The position numbers and the translations under genes are program-made. Positions 1-11,174 of a DNA stretch of 64,000 nucleotides are shown in pieces. Positions within the stretch are counted from its first letter, which is position 1; every line of letters begins with the position of its first letter. The notes under the pieces are model-generated. The model was not told the origin of the DNA. It did no database searches and saw only the letters and a list, made by a program, of their open reading frames with translations. This stretch comes from Deinococcus arboris (GTDB lineage: Bacteria; Deinococcota; Deinococci; Deinococcales; Deinococcaceae). The stretch is taken from NCBI RefSeq assembly GCF_009755355.1, contig NZ_WQLB01000002.1:186001-250000 (forward strand), written 5' to 3'.

Positions 1-1186
1 CTACCTCTATATTCGCGTCGTTTTTCACGATTAGGCGGAATGACCCCTGAGCAGAACCCCCGTTGTAACGAAAGGTGAGATTAGTAGTGACGCGCTGTGG
101 TGCGAGGCCGAGGCCCCGCAGGTAAGCCGCTGCACCTGCACTCTGGGTGCTGAGTGTGGGAAGTGTCAACGTGGTAGGTTCCACAGTTAAGCCAGGAACA
201 TCAGTGCTCAGGCTGACCTGACCGTTAAAGGCCCCGTCCTGATAAAAGCTCACTGGAACAGTCACAGTGTCATTGGCGGTGAAATCAAGCGCGGTATTAG
301 GCAGCTGAGCCGTGACGCTAGGCTTGTACATCTCGCCACGTAACTGGGTACGTATGTCAGCAGTGATGTTATTCAGGCTGAAACCGGATGTAGTGGGCGT
401 CAGCACGGCGGCGTTCCAGCCCGCCTGCAGAGTGAGGTCAATAGCGAAAACGCCGCCGCAGCTGATTGTTCCCTTGATAGTGGCAGCCGAGGCGCTGTAC
501 AGCCGGGCGATGGTACTGTTGTTGGAAGCGCCAGCGATCACAGTTTCAGTGATTGAGGCTAGCAGATCATCCTGGGCGCTCAAGACGTCCAGTGAGGAGA
601 ACAGAGCCACATTAGGGTTAGCGCTGGCAGTGCCAGTGAAAGTGCATCCTGGCACCGAGGTGGGCAAAAATTGGCCAAGATAGGTTGGAACCTGTGTCAG
701 CGAGAGGCCTACAGTCCCCGAATTGCTCAGTGTGCCTACGTTCTTCAGATCAAAACTGTTGAAATCGGCTAGCACGACTTTACCCGCGTAAGGAATGCCT
801 GTCACCGTGCCCTGAATGCTGTCATTCTTAACAGCGTTGCCGGGGGCTTGTACGGCCTTGTACTCCAGCGTCACCGTCTTGTTCGCGTCCAGCGTCACGG
901 TCTGCGCCGCAGGCGCGGTATACCCGTTCACTGCACCGGGCTCAATCTTCAGCACAGTGCTGGCGCTCAGGTCGCTGAACGTCTTCCCACTGGCCAGCGC
1001 ACCTTCATTCAAGACGATATTCGTCGTGATGTTCGTGACCTTGACAGGTGCAGAGCTGACACCAGTCAGATTGACCGTGAGGGCGAAGGGAGTTGTTTTA
1101 GGAGGCTGTGGCGGATCAGGCTGAGGGCAGGCGGTCAGCAGAACGGTCAGGCCCAGCATGGCGGTGGGAAGGTGCAGTTTCTTCAT
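1..1186 (-). CDS. Exported lipoprotein, N-terminal part (runs off the left edge)
   Basis: About 395 residues are visible, reading from ATG at 1186 to the window edge without a stop. The N-terminus is a lipoprotein signal: two Lys, a hydrophobic stretch and the lipobox LLTAC, with the lipidated Cys at residue 20. A Pro-rich linker (PQPDPPQPP) follows. The rest is rich in Thr, Ser, Val and Asn with alternating hydrophobic residues, as in extracellular beta-sandwich domains. The segment near residues 40-90 looks like a PEGA/Ig-like unit. No catalytic motif is seen. A promoter with -35 and -10 boxes lies just upstream. The gene faces away from the leu operon. Function unknown, probably a cell-envelope protein. 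Confidence 0.8.
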   Translation of the reverse strand, partial: MKKLHLPTAMLGLTVLLTACPQPDPPQPPKTTPFALTVNLTGVSSAPVKVTNITTNIVLNEGALASGKTFSDLSASTVLKIEPGAVNGYTAPAAQTVTLDANKTVTLEYKAVQAPGNAVKNDSIQGTVTGIPYAGKVVLADFNSFDLKNVGTLSNSGTVGLSLTQVPTYLGQFLPTSVPGCTFTGTASANPNVALFSSLDVLSAQDDLLASITETVIAGASNNSTIARLYSASAATIKGTISCGGVFAIDLTLQAGWNAAVLTPTTSGFSLNNITADIRTQLRGEMYKPSVTAQLPNTALDFTANDTVTVPVSFYQDGAFNGQVSLSTDVPGLTVEPTTLTLPTLSTQSAGAAAYLRGLGLAPQRVTTNLTFRYNGGSAQGSFRLIVKNDANIEV

Positions 1187-1197
1187 AGCCGCTCAGG

Positions 1198-1226
1198 ATT
1201 CTAATGGACCTTAAACGGTTTGACAT
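1198..1226 (-). promoter_or_regulatory. Sigma-70-type promoter of the lipoprotein gene
   Basis: Read on the minus strand, ATGTCA (1226-1221) and TAGAAT (1203-1198) are separated by 17 bp. The start codon follows 11 nt after the -10 box, leaving room for a very short leader with GAGCGG before ATG. Confidence 0.5.
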
Positions 1227-1359
1227 GCGAAGTTGACCACTGACTCGCCGACCAGCTCACCCACCCGACGGGGGCAGCCCTCTCATCAGAAAGTCATCAG
1301 GCAACTTTGCTGGTTCGCACCCATCTACACCAATTTTCCAGCCCCTTTGCCATACCCCG

Positions 1360-1365
1360 TACACT
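1360..1365 (+). promoter_or_regulatory. -10 box of a leaderless leu transcript
   Basis: TACACT lies 6 nt upstream of the ATG of the leu leader peptide (1372), so transcription should start at or next to the A of ATG. This TANNNT-6/7-ATG arrangement is typical of leaderless mRNAs in Deinococcus. No convincing -35 hexamer is seen. Confidence 0.55.
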
Positions 1366-1371
1366 GCCGCC

Positions 1372-1416
1372 ATGTTCACCGCCCAGACCAACCTTCTTCT
1401 TCGTTGGGGGCGTTGA
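1372..1416 (+). CDS. leuL: leu operon leader peptide (14 aa)
   Basis: ATG at 1372 opens a 14-codon frame reading MFTAQTNLLLRWGR and ending in TGA at 1414-1416. Three consecutive CTT Leu codons (1393-1401) are followed by Arg-Trp. It lies directly upstream of a terminator-like hairpin and of leuC. Leader peptides rich in the end-product amino acid are the sensor of ribosome-mediated attenuation: shortage of Leu-tRNA stalls the ribosome on the Leu codons. A ribosome stalled with the first CTT in its A site would cover mRNA to roughly 1405, leaving 1406 onward free to pair. The peptide itself probably has no other function. The start follows from the leaderless -10 box. Confidence 0.75.
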   Translation: MFTAQTNLLLRWGR

Positions 1417-1450
1417 GCGCAGCCTAGCGTTCATTCACCACGCCCCCGGC
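1403..1450 (+). promoter_or_regulatory. Antiterminator helix of the leu attenuator
   Basis: GGGGGCGT (1406-1413) is perfectly complementary to ACGCCCCC (1440-1447). With G-U pairs the helix extends to 1403-1413/1440-1450 (11 bp). It uses the 5' arm of the terminator hairpin, so the two structures exclude each other. It can form only when no ribosome covers 1403-1413, as expected when the ribosome stalls at the Leu codons. Confidence 0.7.
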
Positions 1451-1471
1451 CACCTGCGCCGGGGGCTTTTT
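1442..1471 (+). terminator. leu attenuator terminator
   Basis: A perfect 9-bp GC stem, GCCCCCGGC (1442-1450) with GCCGGGGGC (1458-1466), has a 7-nt loop and is followed by five T residues (1467-1471). It ends 16 nt before leuC. As a Rho-independent terminator ahead of the structural genes it would stop transcription when leucine is plentiful. Confidence 0.8.
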
Positions 1472-1487
1472 GTTTGGAGGGGTTCTT

Positions 1488-2762
<1,275 letters not shown>

Positions 2763-2764
2763 CA

Positions 2765-3088
2765 GTGGAGATCTGGGCGCAGGGAGGATTGTTTGGGGGC
2801 TACGTGCTGGCCTGTATGGTCTTGGCCTTTCGCCTGCTGGGCGCCGAGCGACTGCCGCTGTCCAGGCGCGCGGCGCAGGCAGTGCCCGGAGGCCTGGTGC
2901 TGGCGCTCGTCCTTTTCATGGCCTGGTAGTGTTCTGGCGCCCGGTTCTGGGAGGTCGCCCGGCAAGCTGCCGTGGCAGGTGCCAGTGCGCTGGTGCTGGT
3001 GGGCTTCCTGAAGTTAGGGGCGTCGCCCGTCATGCCCATAGCGCTGTTCGTCGTGGTGTGGGCGCTGCGCGAACGGTTACGGGCCTAG
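2765..3088 (+). pseudogene. Small membrane protein gene broken by an in-frame amber codon
   Basis: From GTG 2765, 3 nt after the leuC stop, a single frame runs 107 codons to TAG 3086-3088, but codon 55 is TAG (2927-2929). Both halves look like one multi-pass membrane protein. Hydrophobic segments lie before the stop (GGYVLACMVLAF, GGLVLALVLFMAW) and after it (ALVLVGF, IALFVVVWAL), ending in RERLRA. The reading frame does not change, so one substitution (for example CAG or TGG to TAG) would explain it. It could instead be a sequencing error or two short proteins. A 4-box arrangement inside the leu operon suggests a former operon member. Function unknown. Confidence 0.55.
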
Positions 3089-3143
3089 GGCCTCGCCGCC
3101 TCGCCCCGCCGCAGGCCGCGCAGGCCGGTCTAAGCTAACCGCT

Positions 3144-4379
<1,236 letters not shown>

Positions 4380-4380
4380 G

Positions 4381-4719
4381 ATGACCGTGCCGGGCCTGCT
4401 TAGCCTGGGCGCCCTGCTGTGGGCCGCCTGGCTGAGCTACGGCCTGTGGCGCTGGCCTTTGGACTGGGCTCGGCTGGTGCAGGCCAGCGCGGTGACTGCA
4501 GTGCCTATCGCTCTGCTGATGAAATTCACCCTGGATGAATCGGTGGCGTGGCGTCACCTGACCTTTCCGGTGTCATGGGTGCTGTGGGCAGCGCTGTGGC
4601 TGATCTGTCTGGGCTTGGCCGCCGCGCTGTACCACCAGCGTCCGACGATATGGCCGCCCCTGGGTGTTCCGGTCACGGGCGCCTCGACTCTTCTGTTGAA
4701 TCTTGCGTTTTCTGCCTAA
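4381..4719 (+). CDS. Small membrane protein (112 aa)
   Basis: ATG 4381 begins one base after the TGA (4377-4379) of the preceding gene, so the two are probably translationally coupled. The product has three or four hydrophobic helices: LLSLGALLWAAWLSYGL, VTAVPIALLMKF, VSWVLWAALWLICLGLAAAL and a short C-terminal LLLNLAF. Trp is frequent at the membrane edges. No motif points to a function. It ends 9 nt before leuD, with AAGGAG for leuD overlapping its stop. It is part of the leu transcription unit by spacing, but leucine synthesis needs no such protein, so its job is unknown. Confidence 0.7.
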   Translation: MTVPGLLSLGALLWAAWLSYGLWRWPLDWARLVQASAVTAVPIALLMKFTLDESVAWRHLTFPVSWVLWAALWLICLGLAAALYHQRPTIWPPLGVPVTGASTLLLNLAFSA

Positions 4720-4728
4720 GGAGTTTCT

Positions 4729-5229
4729 ATGCCCACCGTGCATGTCTTTGCCCGCGATCACATCAACACCGACGAAATCATTCCCGCCCGCCACCTGACC
4801 ACCGACATAGAAAGCGAACTGGCGAAATACGCGATGGAAGATTACGACCAGGGCTTTGTGCGCCGCGTTCAGGCGGGTGACATCATCGTGGCTGGGGCCG
4901 ACTTTGGCTGCGGGTCCAGCCGTGAACATGCGGTGTGGGCGCTGCGGGGGGCGGGGGTTGGGGCTGTGATTGCCCCCAACTTTGCGCGCATCTTCTACCG
5001 CAACGCCATCAACAACGGCTTTCTGGCCCTGGAATGCGAGGGGATCGTTGAGGCCTTTCAGGACCGCGACCCGGCCGAGCTGGACCTGGCCGGCGGCACC
5101 ATCACCAACACCCGCACCGGGCAGACCCTGACCTTCGTGCCAGTGCCCCAGTTTGCCCTGGACGTGCAACAGGCGGGCGGCTGGCTGGAATATATGAAAG
5201 AGCAAGAAGGTGTAGAGCGGAGGCTGTAG
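4729..5229 (+). CDS. leuD: 3-isopropylmalate dehydratase, small subunit
   Basis: A 166-residue swivelling domain subunit that pairs with LeuC. Visible family features are the N-terminal [13 protein letters not shown] segment and the substrate-loop motif [10 protein letters not shown] near residues 60-70, followed by [17 protein letters not shown]. The length fits the short two-subunit LeuD/HacB type. AAGGAG lies 5 nt before ATG 4729. It follows the small membrane protein gene closely and is followed by leuB 57 nt later, so the leu genes form one cluster under the upstream attenuator. Confidence 0.95.
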   Translation: MPTVHVFARDHINTDEIIPARHLTTDIESELAKYAMEDYDQGFVRRVQAGDIIVAGADFGCGSSREHAVWALRGAGVGAVIAPNFARIFYRNAINNGFLALECEGIVEAFQDRDPAELDLAGGTITNTRTGQTLTFVPVPQFALDVQQAGGWLEYMKEQEGVERRL

Positions 5230-5286
5230 GGTTTTTTCCTCTCGGCTCACCCAGTCAACCTCCCACACCCCTTCAAAGGAGTTTCT

Positions 5287-6345
<1,059 letters not shown>

Positions 6346-6365
6346 ACAGGACGGGAAAGGAGAAG

Positions 6366-6387
6366 AGAGGCCCGTGCGGCCTCTTTT
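6366..6387 (+). terminator. Terminator after leuB
   Basis: AGAGGCC (6366-6372) pairs with GGCCTCT (6378-6384) around the loop CGTGC and is followed by TTTC. It lies 20 nt after the leuB stop and likely ends the leu transcript. Confidence 0.7.
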
Positions 6388-6637
6388 CTGTGTGGTGTAC
6401 TGGGGAGCAGCTGCGGCGTTGGGTGTTTCTGGCGTTCGGAACGGCGGTCTCTGAGTGTGGAGAGGACAGAGTTAGGGAGAGAGCGGCCCTGCTCTGTCCT
6501 GTCCCGGCAGCAGCACAGCCATCTGGAAGAGGGCCGCCTGTCAACCGTTCGCCAGTTGCGTCACTGTCCCTCGGCTAAACCTCCTTTCGTGCTCTTCTCT
6601 CTGGTCAACCCTGTCTCCTGAGGCGCATGCTGGCAGC

Positions 6638-6946
6638 ATGAGTGACGCCGTGACCTTTCCTGCGCCGGGCCGGATTCCTTACCCTGGCGGCTGCGTGCTG
6701 GAACCTGCGCCCCACGCCCTGGACTGGCTGCTGAACTGGCCCGCCGATGTGCAGGTGGGAGCAACGCTGCACCCGGCCACGCCGGTCTTTCCGCTGCTGC
6801 GTGAACTGCTGCGCGACCCGGCCACGTACGGAACCACCCTGGCGGCCGCCGAAGCTGCCGCCGAGCGCTTTTTGATGCTGGCTGGGCAGGCGCTGGAAGC
6901 TGAAGGCGGGCAGCGCGCCTGGCTGGAACGGGAGCTGCGCCGCTGA
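6638..6946 (+). CDS. Hypothetical protein (102 aa)
   Basis: A soluble, Ala/Leu-rich protein that begins [12 protein letters not shown]. The N-terminal half is Pro-rich with [12 protein letters not shown]. The C-terminal half (residues 50-102) is predicted helical and rich in Ala, Glu and Arg. No signal peptide or known motif is seen. Its stop TGA (6944-6946) overlaps the proposed CTG start of the MocR regulator gene (CTGA), so the two are likely translated together. It may be a partner or target of that regulator. Function unknown. Confidence 0.55.
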   Translation: MSDAVTFPAPGRIPYPGGCVLEPAPHALDWLLNWPADVQVGATLHPATPVFPLLRELLRDPATYGTTLAAAEAAAERFLMLAGQALEAEGGQRAWLERELRR

Positions 6947-8397
6947 GCACGTTCCCCACCAGCACAGAGGCCAGTGGCGCCTGGCTGGAAGACCTGCCGC
7001 TCCCGCCCGCACAGCCCGGCGAAACGCGCCGCGCCCACACCGCCCGCCTGCTGCGTGAGGCCGTGTCGCGCGGCCTGATTCCCGAGGGGGCTCGCCTGCC
7101 CGGTCACCGCCGCCTGGCCGGCGCGCTGGGCGTGTCGCGCAACACCCTGGTGGACGCCCTGACCCAGCTGGAGGCCGAAGGGTACGTGCGCGCCCTGGGC
7201 CGCAGCGGCACGGTCGTTAGCGCGCCGCCCCTGACGGCCGCGCCCCCCATGCCGGCTGCCTTGCCCCTGAGCCGCTGGGCCCAGCGCGCCCTGGCCGGAC
7301 AGGTGCAGGAAGTGGGCGGCACCTTCGCCGTGGATTTCCGGGTGGGCCAGCCGGTCCCCGAGCTGTACCCCGAAGGGCCGTGGACGCAGGCGCTCGCCCG
7401 CCGCGCCGGGCAGGCCACGCGCGGCGGGGACTCCGATCCGCTGGGGCCGCTGGACACCCGCCGCGCCTTGGCCGCGCACCTGAATGCCTCGGCCGGGGCG
7501 CAGGTCACGCCCGATATGGTGATGCTGACCGGCGGCACGCAGGGCGCGTTGGACGCCCTGGCCCGCGTGTTTCTGGAACCGGGGCGGGTGGCGGTGGCCG
7601 AGGACCCCACCTATCCGGGCGCGCGCGCCGCTCTGGCCGCCACCGGGGCGCAGGTGGTGGCGGTGCCCGTGGACGGCGCAGGTCTTCAGACCGAGCGGTT
7701 GCCGGGCGCAGCGACCCTGGCCTACGTCACGCCGGGGTGTCAGTACCCCACGGCCGTCACCCTGGGCGCGGCCCGGCGGCAGGCGCTGCTGGCCTGGGCG
7801 CGGGACACGGGCGCCTTTATTCTGGAAGACGATTACGCCGCCGACCTGCACCACGCGGGCCGCCCGCCTGCTGTGCTGCAGGGGCTGGCTCCCGAGCGGG
7901 TCATTTTGCTGGGCAGCTTCAGCAAGAGCCTGGCCCCTGTGACCCGCAGCGGGTTTCTGGTGGCCCCGCCCGAGGTGCTGCGCGTGCTAACCGGCACCCG
8001 CCCCCTGACTGACCGGGTGCCGGGCCGCCTGGACGCCCTGGCGCTGGCCGATGTGCTGGGCAGCGGCGCCTACAGCCGCCATCTGCGCCGCGCCCGGCAG
8101 GTGCTGGCCCACCGGCAAGAGGTGCTGCTGGAGGCCCTGGGCGCCGCCCTGCCCGGCTGGTCCGCTGCTCCTGTCGCCGCCGGGCTGCATGTCTACCTCC
8201 CTCTGCCTGCTCCCTGGACCGAGGCCGACGTGCTGGCGCGGGCCGCCGCGCAGGGAGTGGGCCTGACGCCAGTGGGGCCACTGGTCAGCGGCGTGGGCAT
8301 GCCAGCCGTGTTGCTGGGGTTTGCGCATCTGCCGCCTGAAGCCCTGCGCGGGGGGGCGGCCCGGCTGGGGGCCGCGCTGCGGCCTGGGCCGATGTAA
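6943..8397 (+). CDS. MocR/PdxR-type GntR regulator with aminotransferase-like domain
   Basis: The N-terminal winged helix of the GntR family ([19 protein letters not shown] ... [12 protein letters not shown] ... LEAEGYV) is followed by a fold-type I aminotransferase-like domain with the PLP-lysine region SFSKSLAP (near 7920) and LEDDYAAD before it. Such proteins sense PLP or an amino compound and regulate transcription rather than transaminate. The first ATG/GTG/TTG in frame is GTG 7063, but that would remove the first helix of the DNA-binding domain, which is encoded in frame at 7021-7062. The only plausible earlier start is CTG 6943, which overlaps the upstream stop and follows GGGAG at 6929-6933. 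I chose CTG; the start is uncertain. Target genes are not evident. Confidence 0.8.
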   Translation: MSTFPTSTEASGAWLEDLPLPPAQPGETRRAHTARLLREAVSRGLIPEGARLPGHRRLAGALGVSRNTLVDALTQLEAEGYVRALGRSGTVVSAPPLTAAPPMPAALPLSRWAQRALAGQVQEVGGTFAVDFRVGQPVPELYPEGPWTQALARRAGQATRGGDSDPLGPLDTRRALAAHLNASAGAQVTPDMVMLTGGTQGALDALARVFLEPGRVAVAEDPTYPGARAALAATGAQVVAVPVDGAGLQTERLPGAATLAYVTPGCQYPTAVTLGAARRQALLAWARDTGAFILEDDYAADLHHAGRPPAVLQGLAPERVILLGSFSKSLAPVTRSGFLVAPPEVLRVLTGTRPLTDRVPGRLDALALADVLGSGAYSRHLRRARQVLAHRQEVLLEALGAALPGWSAAPVAAGLHVYLPLPAPWTEADVLARAAAQGVGLTPVGPLVSGVGMPAVLLGFAHLPPEALRGGAARLGAALRPGPM

Positions 8398-8451
8398 CCG
8401 CCCCTGGCTGGGGGCAGCGCCGTTCTGCGCCCGCCCCCCGTGTGGGCGGAG

Positions 8452-8457
8452 TACACT
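8452..8457 (+). promoter_or_regulatory. -10 box, leaderless-type promoter
   Basis: TACACT ends 8 nt before the ATG at 8466 of the small exported protein, the same box sequence as at the leu leader. No Shine-Dalgarno sequence is seen between the box and the start. Confidence 0.45.
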
Positions 8458-8465
8458 GACTCACA

Positions 8466-8831
8466 ATGCGCTTGCTTTTTGCGGCTCTGGCCCTTGTCCT
8501 GACGCTGATGTACTTCACGTTTGGTCTGCGATTTGGGTACGTCACTCTGACCCCCACGTACATGCTGAACGCGACGGGGGAGAGCCGCTACGGCTTCAAT
8601 GCCTTTGACGAGAAGCAAACCCTGGGGGTGCGCGGCATCTGCAAGGTGGACCGGGGCACCATCACCCTGCGCCTGCTGGACCCCCGTGGCGTGCAGGTGG
8701 CCGGCCAGGTCTGCCCCAAAGGCCAGTGGGGCCTGAACGTGCTGGCCAACGGCGCCCAGGGCAAATACGAACTGGTGGTGGATTACAGCAAATTCACGGG
8801 CCGCCTGGATATTAAAGAGGCGCGGCAGTAA
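8466..8831 (+). CDS. Small membrane-anchored or secreted protein (121 aa)
   Basis: The N-terminus MRLLFAALALVLTLMYFTFG is a single hydrophobic helix that could be a signal anchor. The remainder is a compact beta-rich domain with two Cys residues (in GICKVD and QVCPKG) that could form a disulfide outside the membrane. The protein ends FTGRLDIKEARQ. Start ATG 8466 follows a leaderless -10 box. It is monocistronic, followed by a hairpin at 8846-8873. I do not recognise a named family. Confidence 0.65.
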   Translation: MRLLFAALALVLTLMYFTFGLRFGYVTLTPTYMLNATGESRYGFNAFDEKQTLGVRGICKVDRGTITLRLLDPRGVQVAGQVCPKGQWGLNVLANGAQGKYELVVDYSKFTGRLDIKEARQ

Positions 8832-8845
8832 CGCAGAAGAAGGTG

Positions 8846-8873
8846 GAGGCCCAGGGAAAGTTGCCTGGGCCTC
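8846..8873 (+). terminator. Hairpin after the 121-aa protein gene
   Basis: GAGGCCCAGG (8846-8855) and CCTGGGCCTC (8864-8873) form a perfect 10-bp stem 15 nt after the stop codon. The trailing sequence CTGTCGTG is not a real T-tract, so termination strength is uncertain. Confidence 0.5.
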
Positions 8874-9073
8874 TGTCGTGGGAAGGGTGAAGCGGGAGTC
8901 ACAGAGCTGAGAGTGCTGGCGCCGCCCCAGCGGTGAGCCTTGAGAGCCCCCCAGCCGCAAGTGGCCTGGCCCTGCCCTGCCAAGCCCGGAGGCTACCGAA
9001 GCGTCCTTGCTTCTGACCTGAACCGCTATGGTTTGTAAGCCAAGTGTAGAGCTGCGGTGGACCAGCGTATCTT

Positions 9074-9560
9074 TTGCAGTTGTGGCGCGAAGAAATCAGC
9101 GATGAGCAATGGGCATGTCTCGAACCATTGCCACCTCTTGTTGCTCTAGCGCGGCCGTACCTGGCTCATCGTCCAGTGATCAGTGGCATCGTCTGGGTCC
9201 TGCGCACAGGCGTACCCTGGCGTGACGTTCCAGAACGATTTGGCAAATGGACGACCGTGGTCAGTCGCTTCCGTCGCTAGACTGCTCAAGGTATCTGGCA
9301 GGCGATCTGGACAACATTGCAACGGGAGGCTGACTTGCAAGGGCAGCTTGACTCGTCCATGCATTTTGTCGATAGCACCGTGGTTCGAGCACATCAATGC
9401 GCCGCCAGTGCACGTGGAGGTCAAGACGGTGAAGCGCTGGGGCGATCCCGTGGCGGGTTCAGTACCAAGATTCATCTGCGCGCTGAAGGGTATGGCAAGC
9501 CGATGGCCTTCGTCCTTAGTGGTGGAGAACGCCACGAGTCGAAGTTCCTGCAACCGCTGT
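9074..9560 (+). pseudogene. IS5-family transposase remnant (nonsense codon, 3' part lost)
   Basis: The frame from TTG 9074 encodes the N-terminal half of an IS5/IS427-group DDE transposase: EISDEQWACLEPL, the VISGIVWVLRTGVPWRDVPE segment, then FVDSTVVRAHQ with the first catalytic Asp, and GRSRGGFSTKIHLRAEG. An in-frame TAG (9278-9280) stands where this family has Trp (FRRW-TAQG), so translation would stop at residue 68. The frame resumes unchanged afterwards and breaks off at GGERHESKFLQPLL, exactly where the IS630 element begins. The C-terminal catalytic part is not found on the other side of that element. A dead remnant. Confidence 0.8.
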
Positions 9561-9599
9561 TATCAATAACGGCGAAAATCCGTCTTGGTATCTTGAGGC

Positions 9600-10085
9600 A
9601 TGGCGGAATGGCAGCCGACCCGATACACCCGTGCCCAACTCGAAGAGCGTCGATTGGCCGCTGCGAAGTGGTTGCAGGAGGGCACGCACTCCCACCGCGA
9701 CATTGCTGAGCATTTCGGGGTCTCTGTTGTGACCGTCACCACCTGGAATGCGCGCCTCAAGAAGAGAGGCACCCTGCAGGCGACCGTCGCCACCGGTCGC
9801 CACTCTCGGATGACCCCCGCACAGCACGAGCAGCTGCGCACCCGCCTGAAGGCGGGTGCGCTCGCCCACGGATTCCCCGACGAGACCTGGACCACTCGTC
9901 GGGTGAGTGAGCTGATTGGTCGGCGGTTTGCGATCTGGTATCACCACGATCACGTCCGCAAACTTCTGCACCAGCTGGGCTGGACTCCGCAAATGCCGGA
10001 TGGACGCGCCGCAGAACGCAATGAACTCCGGATGGCCACTTGGAAAGAACAGACGGCACCCGAGTTGAAAAAAAAAGGTCGCTGA
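9600..10085 (+). CDS. IS630-family transposase, N-terminal frame (orfA)
   Basis: 161 residues holding the DNA-binding part: an HTH segment (REIAxxxGVSxxTVxxW type, seen here as HRDIAEHFGVSVVTVTTWNARL) and the winged-helix region WTTRRVSELIGRRFAIWYHHDHVRKLLHQLGW. It ends shortly after the A9 run, reading ELKKKGR then TGA at 10083-10085. The catalytic domain is in the next frame. Removing one A, or adding two, at the run joins the frames as ELKKKVAEG, giving a full transposase of about 335 residues. Start ATG 9600 lies 39 nt inside the left end. Confidence 0.75.
   Translation: MAEWQPTRYTRAQLEERRLAAAKWLQEGTHSHRDIAEHFGVSVVTVTTWNARLKKRGTLQATVATGRHSRMTPAQHEQLRTRLKAGALAHGFPDETWTTRRVSELIGRRFAIWYHHDHVRKLLHQLGWTPQMPDGRAAERNELRMATWKEQTAPELKKKGR
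10068..10076 (+). promoter_or_regulatory. A9 slippage site between the two transposase frames
   Basis: Nine consecutive A residues sit exactly where orfA and the catalytic frame overlap. RNA polymerase slippage on A-runs of this length is established in Thermus (dnaX) and proposed for IS630-type elements. An 8-A or 11-A transcript would encode the fused transposase. Confidence 0.5.
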
Positions 10086-10608
10086 GGGCGCCACGCTGAT
10101 TTACCTGGATGAAGTGGGCTTTGCGCTGAAAGGCGTGCGACGACGGACGTGGTCGGCCAGGGGCGTGACGCCCCTGGTCACGCTGCCCGCGAACTGGGCG
10201 AAGCTCTCGACGATTGGGGCGATGACTTCAGATGGGCGCTTCTTTCAGAACACCAAGACCGGCGCGATCAAGCATGGCGATGTCATCGGGTTTCTCCACC
10301 ATCTGCTGCGTCCTGTGGCTGGAGAGATGGTCGTCGTGCTGGATAACGCGAGCATTCACCGGGCCAAGGCCGTACAAGCGTTCGTGGCAAGCCACGAACG
10401 CTTGTCGCTGGAATATTTGCCGCCCTATGCGCCGGAACTGAATCCGATTGAGTTGGTCTGGGCCTACGTCAAGCGTCATGTTCTGGGCAACTTTTGTGCC
10501 CGTACGGTCGGGATGTTGAAGCAGAAGCTGGTGGGGGCGTGGCAGCGTGTGCGATACGTCGGGCTGCCACAACAATTGTTCGATATGAATTTATGCCGCG
10601 ATCAATAA
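10069..10608 (+). CDS. IS630-family transposase, catalytic DDE frame (orfB)
   Basis: This frame opens after TGA 10066-10068 and runs to TAA 10606-10608. It has no good independent start before ATG 10114. The DDE triad is visible: Asp in LIYLDEVGF, Asp in VVVLDNASIHRAK and Glu in YAPELNPIELVWAYVK. All three core motifs are intact, so the element may be active if the frames are joined at the A9 run. The product is expected as a fusion to orfA rather than a separate protein. Confidence 0.75.
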   Translation, partial: KKKVAEGATLIYLDEVGFALKGVRRRTWSARGVTPLVTLPANWAKLSTIGAMTSDGRFFQNTKTGAIKHGDVIGFLHHLLRPVAGEMVVVLDNASIHRAKAVQAFVASHERLSLEYLPPYAPELNPIELVWAYVKRHVLGNFCARTVGMLKQKLVGAWQRVRYVGLPQQLFDMNLCRDQ

Positions 10609-11174
10609 GGTACCTCAGCCTCCATCCGTCCCTGTCTATAGAGGTCTCTATACACCTGACACCCACGGCTGGCTCCAATCCGACCCTCCGAAAGCAAACA
10701 AAGGAGCAACATCAATCTGTACTCCCTACTTCGGCAGAAATCAGGAGACAGTGACGCCCTTACCACGCAACTGCCTATCCGCCAGCGCACCATCAGCAAC
10801 CATACTTGGAGTTCTACTGTCTGCCGGAACAGAGTCAGCAGTTGGAGGCTGTACTTACACCTGAATACTGAGTGCCAAAAACAGCGCCTAAGCGGAATGA
10901 TGAAGAACACAACCATTTAACACTAATTGAGATTGTTGTCAAAAACTCTCACTGAAAGACCCCTCCTATACCCCTCAAAAAGGCTTAGAGGGCTCTTCCT
11001 GGCCTTCCTATGAGCAAGGCTATTTAAAAAGTGTGTCAGACGCAGAAAATCAAGAGCCGATCAACTTAAAAGATCTAGCACTGACCACCAGCCCACATAG
11101 TGGACACAACGGCATCGCGCTCAGGCATAGATCAGCCTGTCTCGCACATCTTGTTGAAGCTTGGAAACGGCAGC
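10609..11174. other. Intergenic region with no convincing gene, lower GC
   Basis: 566 bp between the IS630 element and the end of the M1 peptidase gene. Base composition is clearly lower in GC than the neighbours, especially 10880-11080. Short open stretches exist (for example 10757-10871 without a start codon, and a GTG-started 67-codon frame at 11033 running into the peptidase gene) but none looks like a known protein. It may be a decayed acquired sequence. Confidence 0.5.

Larger units (their letters stand above)
9561..10607 (+). mobile_element. IS630-family insertion sequence
   Basis: About 1.05 kb, inserted into the IS5 remnant. The imperfect terminal inverted repeats begin TTATCAATAACGGC at 9560 and, on the other strand, TTATTGATCGCGGC from 10608, with 16 of 22 matches by eye. 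TA dinucleotides flank both ends (9561-9562 and 10606-10607), matching the TA target-site duplication of the IS630/Tc1/mariner group. It carries two frames joined at an A9 run. The stop codon of the second frame overlaps the right-hand TA. Confidence 0.8.
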
